A stretch of 64,000 nucleotides of DNA from Streptosporangiaceae bacterium NEAU-GS5 (GTDB lineage Bacteria; Actinomycetota; Actinomycetes; Streptosporangiales; Streptosporangiaceae), in NCBI GenBank assembly GCA_017592665.1, contig JAGFNW010000021.1:1-64000 (forward strand), written 5' to 3'. This document shows positions 1 to 9,200 of the stretch, piece after piece. Position 1 is the first letter of the stretch, and each line of letters starts with the position of its first letter. A program made the position numbers and the translations under genes. The notes below the pieces were generated by a model. It was given only the letters and a program-made list of their open reading frames with translations. It had not been told where the DNA came from and ran no database searches.

Positions 1-192
1 GTCGGCGGTCATCTCCGCAGTCCCCTTATGTGGTGCGCGGGACGGGCTGCCGTGGAGCTCCGCAAGGGTCGACTCGCAGAAGGCATGCCCCGCTAGGGTG
101 TCGAGGCGAGGCCCTCTGCTGGACCTCTAGTTGGTATTTTGCCTTATTTTCGGAAGTATCACCACTCGCCGCCCCGAGGAGGATGAGTGACT

Positions 193-546
193 ATGGCCCA
201 GGTGCTGGTGATCGGCCTCGACCCAGCCAAGATCCAGGGCTGGGATCCGGAGCCGGTGCAGGCGGCGATCGCACGCGGTCGGGCCCGTTTCGACGAGCTC
301 GATATCGCGGCCGACTGGTGCGAGATCGCCCTCGACGAGGATCCGGAAGGGGCCATCGTCAAGGCGCTGACCAGCGGCGACTACGAATGCGTGGTGATCG
401 GGGGCGGCATACGCAAGCATGAGCCGCTGCTCGAATTCTTCGAAAAAGTGGTCAACCTGGTCCGGTGGCACGCGCCCGACGCGGCCATCGCGTTCAACAG
501 CAGCCCCGACGATTGCGCCGACGCGGCCAAGCGCTGGTTGCGCTAG
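193..546 (+). CDS. Conserved hypothetical small protein
   Basis: This encodes 117 residues of unknown function. The N-terminus reads as a beta strand (VLVIGL). A later strand with glycines (DYECVVIGGGIRKH) is followed by two helices, suggesting a small alpha/beta Rossmann-like fold. There is no signal peptide or membrane segment. A strong Shine-Dalgarno GAGGAGGA at 176-183 lies 9 bases before this ATG. An in-frame GTG at 187 is only 3 bases from it, so the ATG is preferred. The family looks like a widespread small cytosolic protein with no assigned role. The next gene is codirectional but separated by about 70 bases. Confidence 0.75.
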   Translation: MAQVLVIGLDPAKIQGWDPEPVQAAIARGRARFDELDIAADWCEIALDEDPEGAIVKALTSGDYECVVIGGGIRKHEPLLEFFEKVVNLVRWHAPDAAIAFNSSPDDCADAAKRWLR

Positions 547-619
547 CCGGACCGGAGCCGGACCGGCCGTTGGGGTTGGAGTTCCGTTTTACCGGCATCG
601 GCCGGGTAGGTGTCCCACC

Positions 620-985
620 ATGACCGTTACACGATTCCAAGATCTGCCCCTGGCCGACCGGGACCGCGAGTGGGACGGCACGGCCGCCGACAAACGGGTT
701 CGCGCCTGGGCCGACGCGGAAGACGAGCCGGACGCGGCCTACCGTGACGCGCATGTCTGGTACGACGGCGGCAAGCCCGACAACTTCGGCAGCTACAAGC
801 TGCTGATCGCCGATGTCGTCGACGGGAAGCTGAAGGCCGTGCCGCGTGGTGTCATGGCGGCCGGCAACGTCATGCAAGGCGCCCGTGGCGGCGTCGACAT
901 CCCTTCTGAGGAGACCGACCGCGTCAAGGCCCACCTGGCCCGTTACTACGCCAAGATGGGGGACACCGCCCCCTGGGACCGCTGA
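620..985 (+). CDS. Prohead-protease-associated-like small protein
   Basis: This encodes 121 residues. Its C-terminal half (FGSYKLLIADVVDGKL, AVPRGVMAAGNVMQGARGG, HLARYYAKMGDTAPW) resembles the segment that accompanies phage prohead maturation proteases and related capsid-processing proteins. That is family knowledge recalled without a search. It stands alone here with no capsid, portal or terminase genes, so it is probably a domesticated or independently used domain. The ATG at 620 was chosen because coding character begins there. A longer in-frame extension from 419 overlaps the upstream gene and looks non-coding. The upstream GGTAGGTG at 605-612 is a weak ribosome site. Confidence 0.7.
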   Translation: MTVTRFQDLPLADRDREWDGTAADKRVRAWADAEDEPDAAYRDAHVWYDGGKPDNFGSYKLLIADVVDGKLKAVPRGVMAAGNVMQGARGGVDIPSEETDRVKAHLARYYAKMGDTAPWDR

Positions 986-999
986 CGCCGTACCAACAG

Positions 1000-1132
1000 C
1001 TGTCTCAACAGGCGCACAGGCCCGTGATGGAACACGACGTCACGCCCCGTTGATCAGAGGCCTCATCCTCGCGCTGTCCTCGCGCGATGAGTGCCGCCTG
1101 TCTCAACGCCCGTGCTGGAAAGGCACGCCCCG
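1000..1132. repeat. Imperfect direct repeat ahead of lipoprotein gene
   Basis: Two related blocks lie in the 176-base gap between genes: 1000-1049 and 1098-1132. Both begin CTGTCTCAAC, continue with GCCCGTG(A/C)TGGAA and end CACGCCCCG. The first carries about 15 extra bases spread over two places. Each block has facing GTG/CAC arms, so each could also form a small hairpin. They may be paired regulator sites for the lipoprotein gene starting at 1162, or a local duplication. Confidence 0.45.
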
Positions 1133-1161
1133 GGCGTCGGTCTATCACTTAGGAGTTCCCT

Positions 1162-1770
1162 GTGCTCTATCCCTCTATCAGGCTCGTCTCGCTGGCCGGG
1201 TCGATCGCCGGCGTCGCACTTTTCCTGGCCGGATGCGGCCAGAACGCGGCCGGCACGTCGGCCAAGCCCACCGCTTCGGCCGCCGGGAAGCCGGTCAAGT
1301 CGGACAAGCCGGTTGCGGCGGGGGCGCTCAGCGCGCCCGACGAGATCGGTTCGCTTCGGAAATCCGCTGACCAGACGGTGGCGACGGACCTCCTCAAGCA
1401 GATCCAAGGGGGAACGAAAGCGACGAAGATGATCGCCGTCTCGTACGAGGACGGCACGGACAAGTCCCACACCGTCCTCGTCTACGGCGGGGTCGGCGAG
1501 GTTCCGCCCGGAAGCACCGATGACCAGCTCAAGTCGATGCTCGGGTCCGGCACGATGGTCGGCTCCAAGGTCGGGGAGGCGCAGACGGTCGATCCAGGGG
1601 CGGCGGGCGGCGCGGCGAAGTGCGCGCCGATTCCCAGCAACGACGGCCTGAAGTACGTCAACTGCGGCTGGATCAACGGCAAGACGGCGCTCGTCATGAC
1701 GTTCACCGGCTTCGACGCGGCCACGCCGCAGACCATGGTGCCGGCCATCGTCGCCGCGATAGCCCCCTGA
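1162..1770 (+). CDS. Putative lipoprotein, unknown function
   Basis: This encodes 202 residues. A lipoprotein signal peptide is visible: a hydrophobic stretch ends in LAGC (Cys about residue 26), so the mature protein should be acylated and anchored on the outer face of the membrane. A low-complexity linker rich in Ala, Lys, Ser and Thr follows, then a globular domain (about 70-202) with three Cys residues that could form disulfides. GTG at 1162 is preceded by AGGAG at 1151-1155. I do not recognise the globular domain. It resembles the many small secreted actinobacterial proteins without assigned function. Confidence 0.8.
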   Translation: MLYPSIRLVSLAGSIAGVALFLAGCGQNAAGTSAKPTASAAGKPVKSDKPVAAGALSAPDEIGSLRKSADQTVATDLLKQIQGGTKATKMIAVSYEDGTDKSHTVLVYGGVGEVPPGSTDDQLKSMLGSGTMVGSKVGEAQTVDPGAAGGAAKCAPIPSNDGLKYVNCGWINGKTALVMTFTGFDAATPQTMVPAIVAAIAP

Positions 1771-1795
1771 TTCGAAGATTCCAGTAATATCGAAT
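1770..1795. promoter_or_regulatory. Candidate ArsR operator
   Basis: Inverted arms ATTCGA (1770-1775) and TCGAAT (1790-1795) end one base before the ATG of the ArsR gene. The sequence between is AT-rich compared with the surroundings. There is no visible ribosome-binding site, so the mRNA may be leaderless with the operator inside the promoter. Autoregulation through this site is inference. Confidence 0.35.
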
Positions 1796-1796
1796 A

Positions 1797-2150
1797 ATGC
1801 GATCTGAGCCGGATCCGCCCACGGAAGCGGTCGCGCGGTATGCGCGAATGCTCGCCGCGCTGGGGGCGGAGCCGCGCCTTCGGATCTTCCGGCTGCTGGT
1901 GGCCGCGCATCCCGGCGGCCTGGTGGTGGCGCAGATCATGGCCGAGACCGGGCTGGCCGCCTCCACGCTGTCGCACCACCTCGACAAGCTCAAGCACGAC
2001 GGCCTTGTAACGGTCGAGCGTCAGGGCACCTACCTGCGCTACCGCGACAACAGGCCGGCCGTGCGCGAGCTGCTGCACTTCTTCTACGCCGAGTGCTACG
2101 GCGGCGACGCGATCGCCGGCGCCGCCGAGCCGGCCACCCATCGCCCCTGA
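1797..2150 (+). CDS. ArsR family transcriptional regulator
   Basis: This encodes 117 residues, a typical length for a single winged-helix ArsR/SmtB repressor. The helix-turn-helix is clear at about 45-70 (AETGLAASTLSHHLDKLKHDGL), followed by the wing (VTVERQGTYLRY). No Cys-rich metal site is evident, so the ligand may not be a metal. It sits 11 bases upstream of the oxidoreductase gene and is probably cotranscribed with it, so a redox- or electrophile-responsive switch for that enzyme is plausible. An AT-rich inverted repeat lies directly before the start codon. Confidence 0.85.
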   Translation: MRSEPDPPTEAVARYARMLAALGAEPRLRIFRLLVAAHPGGLVVAQIMAETGLAASTLSHHLDKLKHDGLVTVERQGTYLRYRDNRPAVRELLHFFYAECYGGDAIAGAAEPATHRP

Positions 2151-2161
2151 AGGAGATTCCG

Positions 2162-3139
2162 GTGCAGGCTGCCGTCTACTACCAGCCCGGCGGGCCCGAT
2201 GTGCTGCGCTACGAGGAGGTCCCCGACCCTAAGGTGACCGCCGGCGACGTGCTGGTCGAGGTCGAGGCGATCAGCATCGAGGGCGGCGACACCCTGCACC
2301 GCTCGGCCGGGGACACCGGATCACCTGATCAAGGGCCGCACATCGTGGGCTACCAGTGCGCCGGGACCGTGCGCGCGGTCGGCGCGGAGGTGACGAGGAT
2401 ACGGCCCGGCGACCGCGTGGTCACGGTCGGCCTCGACGGTTCGCACGCGGAGCTCCGCGCCGTGCCCGAGGCCGTCTGCTGGCCGATCCCGGCCCAGCTC
2501 GGCACCCGGGAGGCGGCCTGCGTGCCGATCCCGTTCGGCACGGCCGACGACGGGCTGTTCGAGTTCGGCCGGCTCCGCGCCGGTGAGGTCGCGCTCGTCC
2601 ACGCCGGCGCGAGCGGCGTCGGCATCGCCGCGATCCAGCTCGCCAAGCGGGCCGGCGCGCGGGTGCTGGCCACCGCGTCCCGTGACGACAAGCTCGAACG
2701 GCTCGCCGAGCTCGGCCTCGACCACGGCATCAACTACCAGACCAGCGACTTCGCGGCCGAGGTGCGCCGGCTGACCGACGGGCGCGGGGCCGACGTGATC
2801 ATCGACAGCGTGGGCGGCCAGGTGCTCGCCGACAGCCTGCGCTGCCTGGCCTACCGCGGCCGCCTGGTGTCGGTGGGCCAGGCGGGGCGGCAGCCCGCGG
2901 AGCCGCTGGACGTGTCGGTGATGCGCGGCAACAACCAGACCTTCAGCGGCTACTTCCTCGGCGCCGAGCTGATCACCGGCAAGCGCGCCTATGCCCGCAT
3001 CGCCGCGCTGCTGTCCGACGTGGCCGACGGCGCCCTCCGCGTCGTCATCGACCGGACCTACCCCCTGGCCGACGCCGCGGCCGCGCACGCCTACATCGAA
3101 AGCCGCCAAGCATTCGGCCGCGTCCTCCTCACCCCCTGA
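2162..3139 (+). CDS. Quinone oxidoreductase-like MDR dehydrogenase
   Basis: This encodes 325 residues of the medium-chain dehydrogenase/reductase superfamily, zeta-crystallin/quinone oxidoreductase branch. It has an N-terminal GroES-like domain and a nucleotide-binding domain with GASGVGIAAIQLAK at about residues 147-160, matching the AxxGxxG NADPH motif. The structural zinc-binding Cys cluster of alcohol dehydrogenases is absent. The likely reaction is NADPH-dependent reduction of a quinone or conjugated carbonyl; the substrate is unknown. GTG at 2162 follows AGGAGA at 2151-2156. It is cotranscribed with the preceding ArsR gene. Confidence 0.85.
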   Translation: MQAAVYYQPGGPDVLRYEEVPDPKVTAGDVLVEVEAISIEGGDTLHRSAGDTGSPDQGPHIVGYQCAGTVRAVGAEVTRIRPGDRVVTVGLDGSHAELRAVPEAVCWPIPAQLGTREAACVPIPFGTADDGLFEFGRLRAGEVALVHAGASGVGIAAIQLAKRAGARVLATASRDDKLERLAELGLDHGINYQTSDFAAEVRRLTDGRGADVIIDSVGGQVLADSLRCLAYRGRLVSVGQAGRQPAEPLDVSVMRGNNQTFSGYFLGAELITGKRAYARIAALLSDVADGALRVVIDRTYPLADAAAAHAYIESRQAFGRVLLTP

Positions 3140-3301
3140 CCCCCGTGAATCCCCAGTGCCCCCCATCCCCCGCGGCTCCCGCGCCTGCCGTAACGCTCGT
3201 GCGCCCCATGCCCCCCGTGGCTCCCGTGGCTGACGTAACTCCCGTGCCCCATACCCCCGTGGCCCCCATGACCCGGCGCCTCCCATGACCCGGCGCCTCC
3301 C
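3140..3301 (+). repeat. Low-complexity repeats duplicating a start codon
   Basis: The 162-base gap is built of degenerate CCC(G/A)TGxCC units. It ends in tandem copies of a 17-base unit (ATGACCCGGCGCCTCCC) with ATGs at 3268, 3285 and 3302. The first two ATGs each open a six-codon mini-ORF (MTRRLP, stop) whose TGA overlaps the next ATG as ATGA. The third opens the long gene. The array therefore copies the gene's own start region. Confidence 0.75.
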
Positions 3302-4727
3302 ATGACCCGGCGTCGCCTGAGCACGTCGACGGCCGCTCTTGTCGTGCTCGCCGTCTGCAGCTGCGACGCCCAGCCGGCACCGCCGCCGCACCGCCAGGCC
3401 GCCACGTCGTCCGCCACCTCGCCGACCACCTCGCTGGCTGCCTCGTCCGCCGAGGAGATGGCCGAGCGCTTACGCCCCTACCTCGGTGAAGAGCCCCTTG
3501 CCGCGCCGTCGTTGACCGGCCCGCTCACGTCGCGGTGCTGGCTGAAGGGCCAGATGGCGGCACGGGTGCCGCCGCAGGGCGTTCCCGCCTACACGTCCCG
3601 GCTTCGCATGCCGGAGCTGGACAGGCCGCTGACGGTCAGGTTCTGGATCACCTCGCCCGAGCGGGCGGGCACGCTGGTGGACGTGACCGGCGGGGCGGCC
3701 AGGGCGTGCGCCACGCGTCCGGTCGCCGGGGACTTCGGCGCCACGGCCGCCGATTACCAGCGGCGCGGATGGCGCGGCGCGCTGTCCGTGGTCACCTCGC
3801 CGACCAGCTCGGACAACGGTGACCCGCTGACCACGGCGGCGCTGGTGGCGGCGCATGGCCCTCTGCTCGCCGAGGCCTCGTGGTCGTGGTCGATCGAGGA
3901 GGGCGCCCGGAAGGACCCGCATTGGGTACGGCAGGGAACCCTGGCGGCCGAGACCGTGCTCGCCGCACTCGGCGCCGACTCCACAAACCCCGCGCAGCCC
4001 GCGTCATCTGCGGAACCCGCGCAGCCGGCGCCATCCGCGGGGCCCGTGGCATCCGCGGGGCCCGTGGCATCCGCGGGGCCTGTGGCATCCGCGCGGCCAG
4101 GGGCACAGCTTGGGGCGGTGTCCCGGACGGGGATTGGCGCTGTGGCGGCGGCGCTTCCGCCGGTGTCCAGTTATGGGAAGGGCGCCGTGCTGTGGCCTGG
4201 AGCGCGAAATCCGGACACCTCCACCGATTTGGCCTGCACCACCCGTGTGGACAAGCGCATTGAGGCCGGGGCGCCCCGCGACGGCGCGTCAGGTGCTCGG
4301 GAGCGTGTCGGTGAGCGAGAACGCGGTCATCCTCGGCGATGAGCAGGCCGCCGAACGAGCGCGCCGCTCGCTGCTGGCCTGGGACGGCCCGCGTGGCACC
4401 GATGGCCGGCCGCTCGTGCGCCCCTGCTCTTGGGACGACTCCGTACAGCGCAAGTATCCGCCGGACGTCTCCATCCCGCGCGAGGTCGAGGTGCTGAGCC
4501 GCGGCCTCTGGTCGGGTGAGCTGGAGACCTTCGCCGTACGCCGCGGCGATCTGCCCCGCCAGCCCACCTACCGCGACTCGGTCGCCCATGTCGCCGTCGC
4601 CGTACGTCATGGGCGGACCGTCGTCTACCTGCGCTGGCAGGGCCCGGCCGGAGAAGATCTGCGCGGCGCGCTACGGCGAGGACGGACCGCTGTGCTGCGC
4701 ACGCTCGACCTGCTTCCCGCAGCCTGA
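3302..4727 (+). pseudogene. Secreted Pro/Ala-linker protein, frameshifted
   Basis: Coding character runs in one frame from 3302 to about 4265 and resumes one base later through 4727, so the gene is interrupted by a +1 shift near the G/C-run at 4263-4280. The first part has a lipoprotein-like signal (LAVCSC), a globular domain, then an Ala/Pro/Gly/Ser linker. The linker comes from 18-base tandem repeats at about 4030-4090 (repeating SAGPVA). The second part continues a conserved-looking domain (RQVLGSVSVSENAVIL to LDLLPAA). The intact product would be about 475 residues on the cell surface. The function is unrecognised. The shift may be a real mutation or a sequencing error in the G-run. Confidence 0.65.
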
Positions 4728-4733
4728 CACGGG

Positions 4734-5798
4734 TCACCCCTTCACGTACGCGAGTTTCTCGGCGACGAGGCCGCCTCTGACCAGGAACAGATCGACGCCC
4801 CGGACGTGGCCGCCGGGCCAGTCGTAGCGCCACTGCACGACGACTCGGTCACCGACCGCGAAGCGTGATTCAGTGGTGAAATAACGGTCTCCGGACGCTT
4901 CGAAGAAGCGGTGCCACGCCGCCCTGACGGCGCCGGCGCCGACGTGGCGCTCGCCGTCCGGAGGCAAGGTCGACTCGAAGACGCAGTCGCTGGTCATGGT
5001 GGCCATGATGGCGTCGACGTCCTTGGCGTCGAAGGCGTCGCTCAGCCGGTCGACGGCAGCGAGGGCCTCGGAGCGGCCGAACATCGCGAGCAGGCGCGCC
5101 TGCGGCTCGGCGTCTTCGGCCATCGGCGGGCGCGGGCCGATCACCCCGTAGGACCGGTAGATCTGCTCTCGTGATGCGAACCATGTGGTGACGGCGGCGA
5201 CCAGGTCGTCGTCGAGGCGCAGATTCGCCCCGGCGGCGGTGGCCAGATCCCAGGCGTGGACGAGATGATCGGCGGCGAGTTCGCGCAGGTAGTCGGCCAC
5301 GGCCGTCGGCCCGGCCGAGAGCGCCACGGTGTCGTCGTCGCCCGCCGAGTCGACCGCGCGAGCGACCGCCGTGCTCGCGGCCGACCACGCGCCGAGCGGA
5401 TCGGCGCCGAGCAGATCGCCGTCCAACTCGCCGCCCACGTCGGCGATGGTACGGCCGGTGAGCAGCTCGATGGCCCACCGATCCTCGCCGACGACGTGGT
5501 TGATCAGCGCCCGGACGTCCCATGACGCGCACGGTGTCGGCGCGTCGTGCCGGTCGGCGGGCACCGCGCGGAGGGCGGCGTCGAACGCGGCCAGGGCCCG
5601 GGCGAACAGCTCTCGGGCGGCTATCTCGGCCGTGTCGGGCATCTCGGTCATTTCGGCCACCTTGGTCGTCTCGGCCATTTCGGTCGTCTCAGTTGCCTTG
5701 GTCGTCTCGGTTATCTCGGCCATTTCGGTTGCCTCGGTCGTCTCAGTTACCTCGGCTGCCTCGGGTGTTTCGGTGGCCTCGGGTGTTTCGGTGCTCAT
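4734..5798 (-). CDS. DinB-like TIGR03086 protein fused to SnoaL domain
   Basis: This encodes 354 residues. Residues about 1-45 are a low-complexity Thr/Glu tail of repeating TETTE/TEMAE units produced by a roughly 15-base DNA repeat. A DinB/mycothiol-dependent-isomerase fold domain follows (TPCASWDVRALINHVVGE, later DHLVHAWDLATAAG), matching the TIGR03086 metal-binding family. The last about 115 residues are a SnoaL/NTF2-like domain (VDRLSDAFDAKDVDAIMATM to LFLVRGGLVAEKLAYV). The fusion suggests a detoxification or small-molecule isomerase role, but the substrate is unknown. The ATG at 5798 overlaps the upstream cupin stop (ATGA), so the two are translationally coupled. Confidence 0.8.
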   Translation of the reverse strand: MSTETPEATETPEAAEVTETTEATEMAEITETTKATETTEMAETTKVAEMTEMPDTAEIAARELFARALAAFDAALRAVPADRHDAPTPCASWDVRALINHVVGEDRWAIELLTGRTIADVGGELDGDLLGADPLGAWSAASTAVARAVDSAGDDDTVALSAGPTAVADYLRELAADHLVHAWDLATAAGANLRLDDDLVAAVTTWFASREQIYRSYGVIGPRPPMAEDAEPQARLLAMFGRSEALAAVDRLSDAFDAKDVDAIMATMTSDCVFESTLPPDGERHVGAGAVRAAWHRFFEASGDRYFTTESRFAVGDRVVVQWRYDWPGGHVRGVDLFLVRGGLVAEKLAYVKG

Positions 5799-6154
5799 TT
5801 CGCGTACTCGCTCGCGCCAAACCAGTCCACGACGATCACGGGCTCGTCGCCCACGACCCAGGCGTCGTGCCCGGCCGGGAGCGAGGTGACGTCGCCGGGG
5901 CCGGCGTCGAAGGTGGTGCCGTCCGCCATCGCGATCCGCAGCACGCCCGCGACGTGGTACTGGAAGTGCGGCGCCTCGCACAGCTCGGTGCCGGCGATCG
6001 GCTTGACGTCGTTCGACCAGCGCCAGCCCGGCTCCAGTACGAGCCGGCCGATGTCGGATCCACCGACATGCAGCAACTCGAGCCGGCCGTTGGCGAAGGG
6101 GCGGGTCTCAGTGGGCGAGGTGAACGTAAGATGCTGGGTGACCTGGCCGGACAT
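5795..6154 (-). CDS. Cupin-domain protein
   Basis: This encodes 119 residues forming a single cupin barrel (FANGRLELLHVGGSDIGR, HFQYHVAGVLRI, DVTSLPAGHDAWVVGDEP). It is probably a small metal-binding enzyme or ligand sensor in the cytosol. ATG at 6154 is preceded by GGGAGA on the minus strand; the longer reading-frame extension to 6298 runs into the neighbouring regulator's promoter and was rejected. Its stop overlaps the start of the DinB/SnoaL fusion gene by four bases, so both act together. It is divergent from the SARP-type regulator, which may control the pair. Confidence 0.8.
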   Translation of the reverse strand: MSGQVTQHLTFTSPTETRPFANGRLELLHVGGSDIGRLVLEPGWRWSNDVKPIAGTELCEAPHFQYHVAGVLRIAMADGTTFDAGPGDVTSLPAGHDAWVVGDEPVIVVDWFGASEYAK

Positions 6155-6269
6155 CGTGCTCTCCCGGGTTTTCGGTGATTGCGTCGACCCTGACGCTAGG
6201 AGTGCGCTCTTGCATTCATCTGGCGGGAATCTAGCGGACGCTCCGGCACCCGGCCCGGAGCGCGTAGAA

Positions 6270-9200
6270 GTGCGGCTGATGGGCCGTTTCGCGGTCATTC
6301 GTGATGGTCACGAGGTCGATGAACCGGAATACCGTGGCCGCAAGGCCCGGGCGCTGCTGCGGGTTCTCGCGGTCCGGCAGGGCCAGTTCGTCTCGAACGA
6401 CGTGCTGGCCGCCGCGCTGTGGCCCGACCAGGCGCCGGCGAGCCCGGCCGCCAACCTTCAGGTGCTGGTCAATCGCGCACGGCGGGCGGTCGGCTGGACC
6501 GACCTGATCCACACTGGGCCCGGTGGATACGCCCTGGCCCGTCCGCCGCGCTGCACGGTGGACACCGAGGTCTTCCTGGCCGCCGTGGAGAGGGCCGGCC
6601 GGTTACACGGGCCGGAGGCGTACGCGGCCTATCGGGAGGCGTTGGCGCCGGTCGCCGAGCCGCTGCCCGAAGACACGTACGCCGACTGGTCCCAGCCCTA
6701 CCGCTCCCGGGTGCTGCAGGCCCGCCAGATCGCCTGGGAGCGTGCCGCCGCGCTCGCCATCGACCTGGGCGAGCCCGCTCAGGCGGGGGAATACGCGACC
6801 GCGGCCGCCGCGGCCGAGCCACTGCGCGAGGCCGCCGCGCTGACCCTCGTACGGGCGCTCGCGGCGGCCGGTGATCAGGCCGCCGCGCTCGCGCATTTCG
6901 ATCGATACCGGCGGACCATCGCCGACGAACTCGGTCTCGACCCGTCGCCCGCCGCGATGGAGCTGCGTCAGATCGTCCTGCGGTCCGAGCCACCGCGCGA
7001 GCGGAAATCGCCGGCGCCGGAGCCCCGCATGGCCGGGTCGCCCGGGTCGCCCGGGTCGCCCGAGTTACTCGAGTTCGGGATGCTGCGGTTCGTCGGGCGG
7101 GACGCCGAGGTCCGCCAGATCGTCGCCGGGCTGTCGGCCGGGGTGGTGCGGGTCGCCGGCCTGTCCGGCTCGGGCAAATCGCGGCTGCTCGAGGCCGTCG
7201 CCGAAGCCGTGCCGGTGGTCGGCGTGGCGGCCTATTGGGCCGATCGGGATGAGCCGTGGTCGCTCGGCCGTACGTTGCTGCGAAAACTCCTGGCCGACGA
7301 GCGGGCTGATCCGGAGGCGCTGCCCGCCCGGCTGCGTGAGGCGCTGGCGCATCTGCTCCCCGAGCTCGATCCGCCCGCGACGACATTCGACCCGGAGACG
7401 CGTAACGCCCTGATCATCGAGGCGGCTCGCCGGCTGTTCGCGGCCACGCCTGGCCGCGTGGTCGTGGTCGACGACCTGCAGTGGGCCGATCCGAGCAGCG
7501 TCCGCCTGCTCGGCGGGGTCGCCGGGCGTGACGGCGGGCCGCGGCTGATCGTCGCCTACCGGCCGGACGAGCTCACCGCCGGCGGCACGGCGGATTGGCT
7601 GCGTCGCCTGCCGGGTCTACCGGCGATCACTCTGGGCGGGCTGCCGGAGCCGGCGCTCGCCGACCTCGTCGATGACGGCGGCATCGTCGCGGCCATCGCC
7701 ACCGAGACCGACCGGACGCCCATGGCCGTGGCCGAGGTGCTGCGAGCGCTGCACGCCGAGGGCGTCATCGAGCCGGATCGCGCCGCCGGCCGCTGGCGCG
7801 CCACCTCGCCGGTCACGGCGGAAAGGGCCAGACAGGTCGGCCGGGCCGGGCAACGCCGAGCCATCGCCAACCGGGCGGCCGCCCACGAGGGCCCGGCGAC
7901 GACCGTGCTCCAGATCCTCGCGCTGCTGGGCCGTGAGACGTCCGTCCGGACGCTGGCCGCCGCCGTGGAGTGCTCCCAGCCGGAGGCCCTGGTCCTGCTC
8001 GACGAACTCGCCGCGGCCGATCTCGTACGCCTCGGCGACCAGGGCTGGCGGACGGCGCACGACATGGTCGCCGAAGTCGTGGTCGCGGACCTGACCGCTG
8101 GCACTCGCGCCCGGCTACACGCGCGCCTGGCCACGATTCTCGACTCGGCGCACGTCGATCTCGACCCGGCGCACATCGGGCTCGATTCGGCGCGTGCCGA
8201 TCTTGAGGTGGGGCATGCCGACGCGGCCGAGCAGGCGCGGCATTGGCTGGGCGCCGGGGACACGGTGAGGGCGGCCGGGGCCTACGCCCGTGCCGCGGGA
8301 CGCGCCCTCGATCAGATGGCCGACGCCGAGGCCGAGCGGCTGGCCGACGCCGGGCTGGCCACCGGTGACGCGGCAAGGCCGGTCCGGGCCCGGCTGCTGG
8401 AGGCGCGGGCCCAGGCACGCCGGCGCCGAGGTGACATCGCGGGCGCCCGGGACGACCTGCGGACGGCGCTCGGCGAATATCCGGGCGGCCCGGCCCGCGC
8501 GGCCGTGCTGGCCCAGCTCGCGGCCCTCGACTCCGGCGCCGACGACCTGCGGCACGCCGCCGAGATCGCCGAACTCGCCCTTGTCGAAGCCGGAGGCGAC
8601 GACGCCGCTCGCGCGCGGGCGCTCGAGGTCGCGTCGGTCATCGACATGAACTTCGACCAGCCGGCTCGGGCCGAGGCCCGCGCCGCCGAGGCGCTGGCGA
8701 TCTACACGCGGACGGGCGACTCGCGGGGCGCCGCCCGGATCCTCGACGCCCGGGCCATGGCCACGTTCCTGCACGGCGGCATCGAAGCCGGCGTCGAGGA
8801 ACTCGACCGCGCGGCACACCTGTTCGAACGTTCGGGCGACCTCATGCGCGCCGTCACCCCGCGTTCGACCTGCGGGCACGGACGTGTCCTGCTCGACCGG
8901 GCCGCCGACGGCATCGCCGATGTCGAACGGGCGTTGGACGTGGCCCGGACACTCGGCCACCCTGAGGGCCAGTCGTACGCGTTGTGGCACCGCTCCGAGG
9001 CGCTTTCCGCGCTCGGCCGCCCGGGCGAGGCGCTCGCCGACGGGCAGGCGGCGCTGGAGATCGCGCAGCGGCTGCGTCACCGCGGCTGGACGGCCACGGC
9101 GTGGCGGGCCATCGGCCTCGCCCACCAGAGCGCCGGCGACCTGGCGGCCGCCCTCGACGCCTTCCGCGAGTCGCTGAGCCGGTCGGCCAACCTGGAGTTG

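Noticed and set aside
1-12. Possible minus-strand gene starting at ATG 12 and leaving the window
   Set aside because: Only four codons are visible and the GGAG abuts the ATG, so it cannot be supported.
4023-4095. Tandem 18-base repeats considered as a CRISPR or regulatory array
   Set aside because: The units are contiguous with no spacers and encode an in-frame Ala/Pro linker, so they are a coding repeat.
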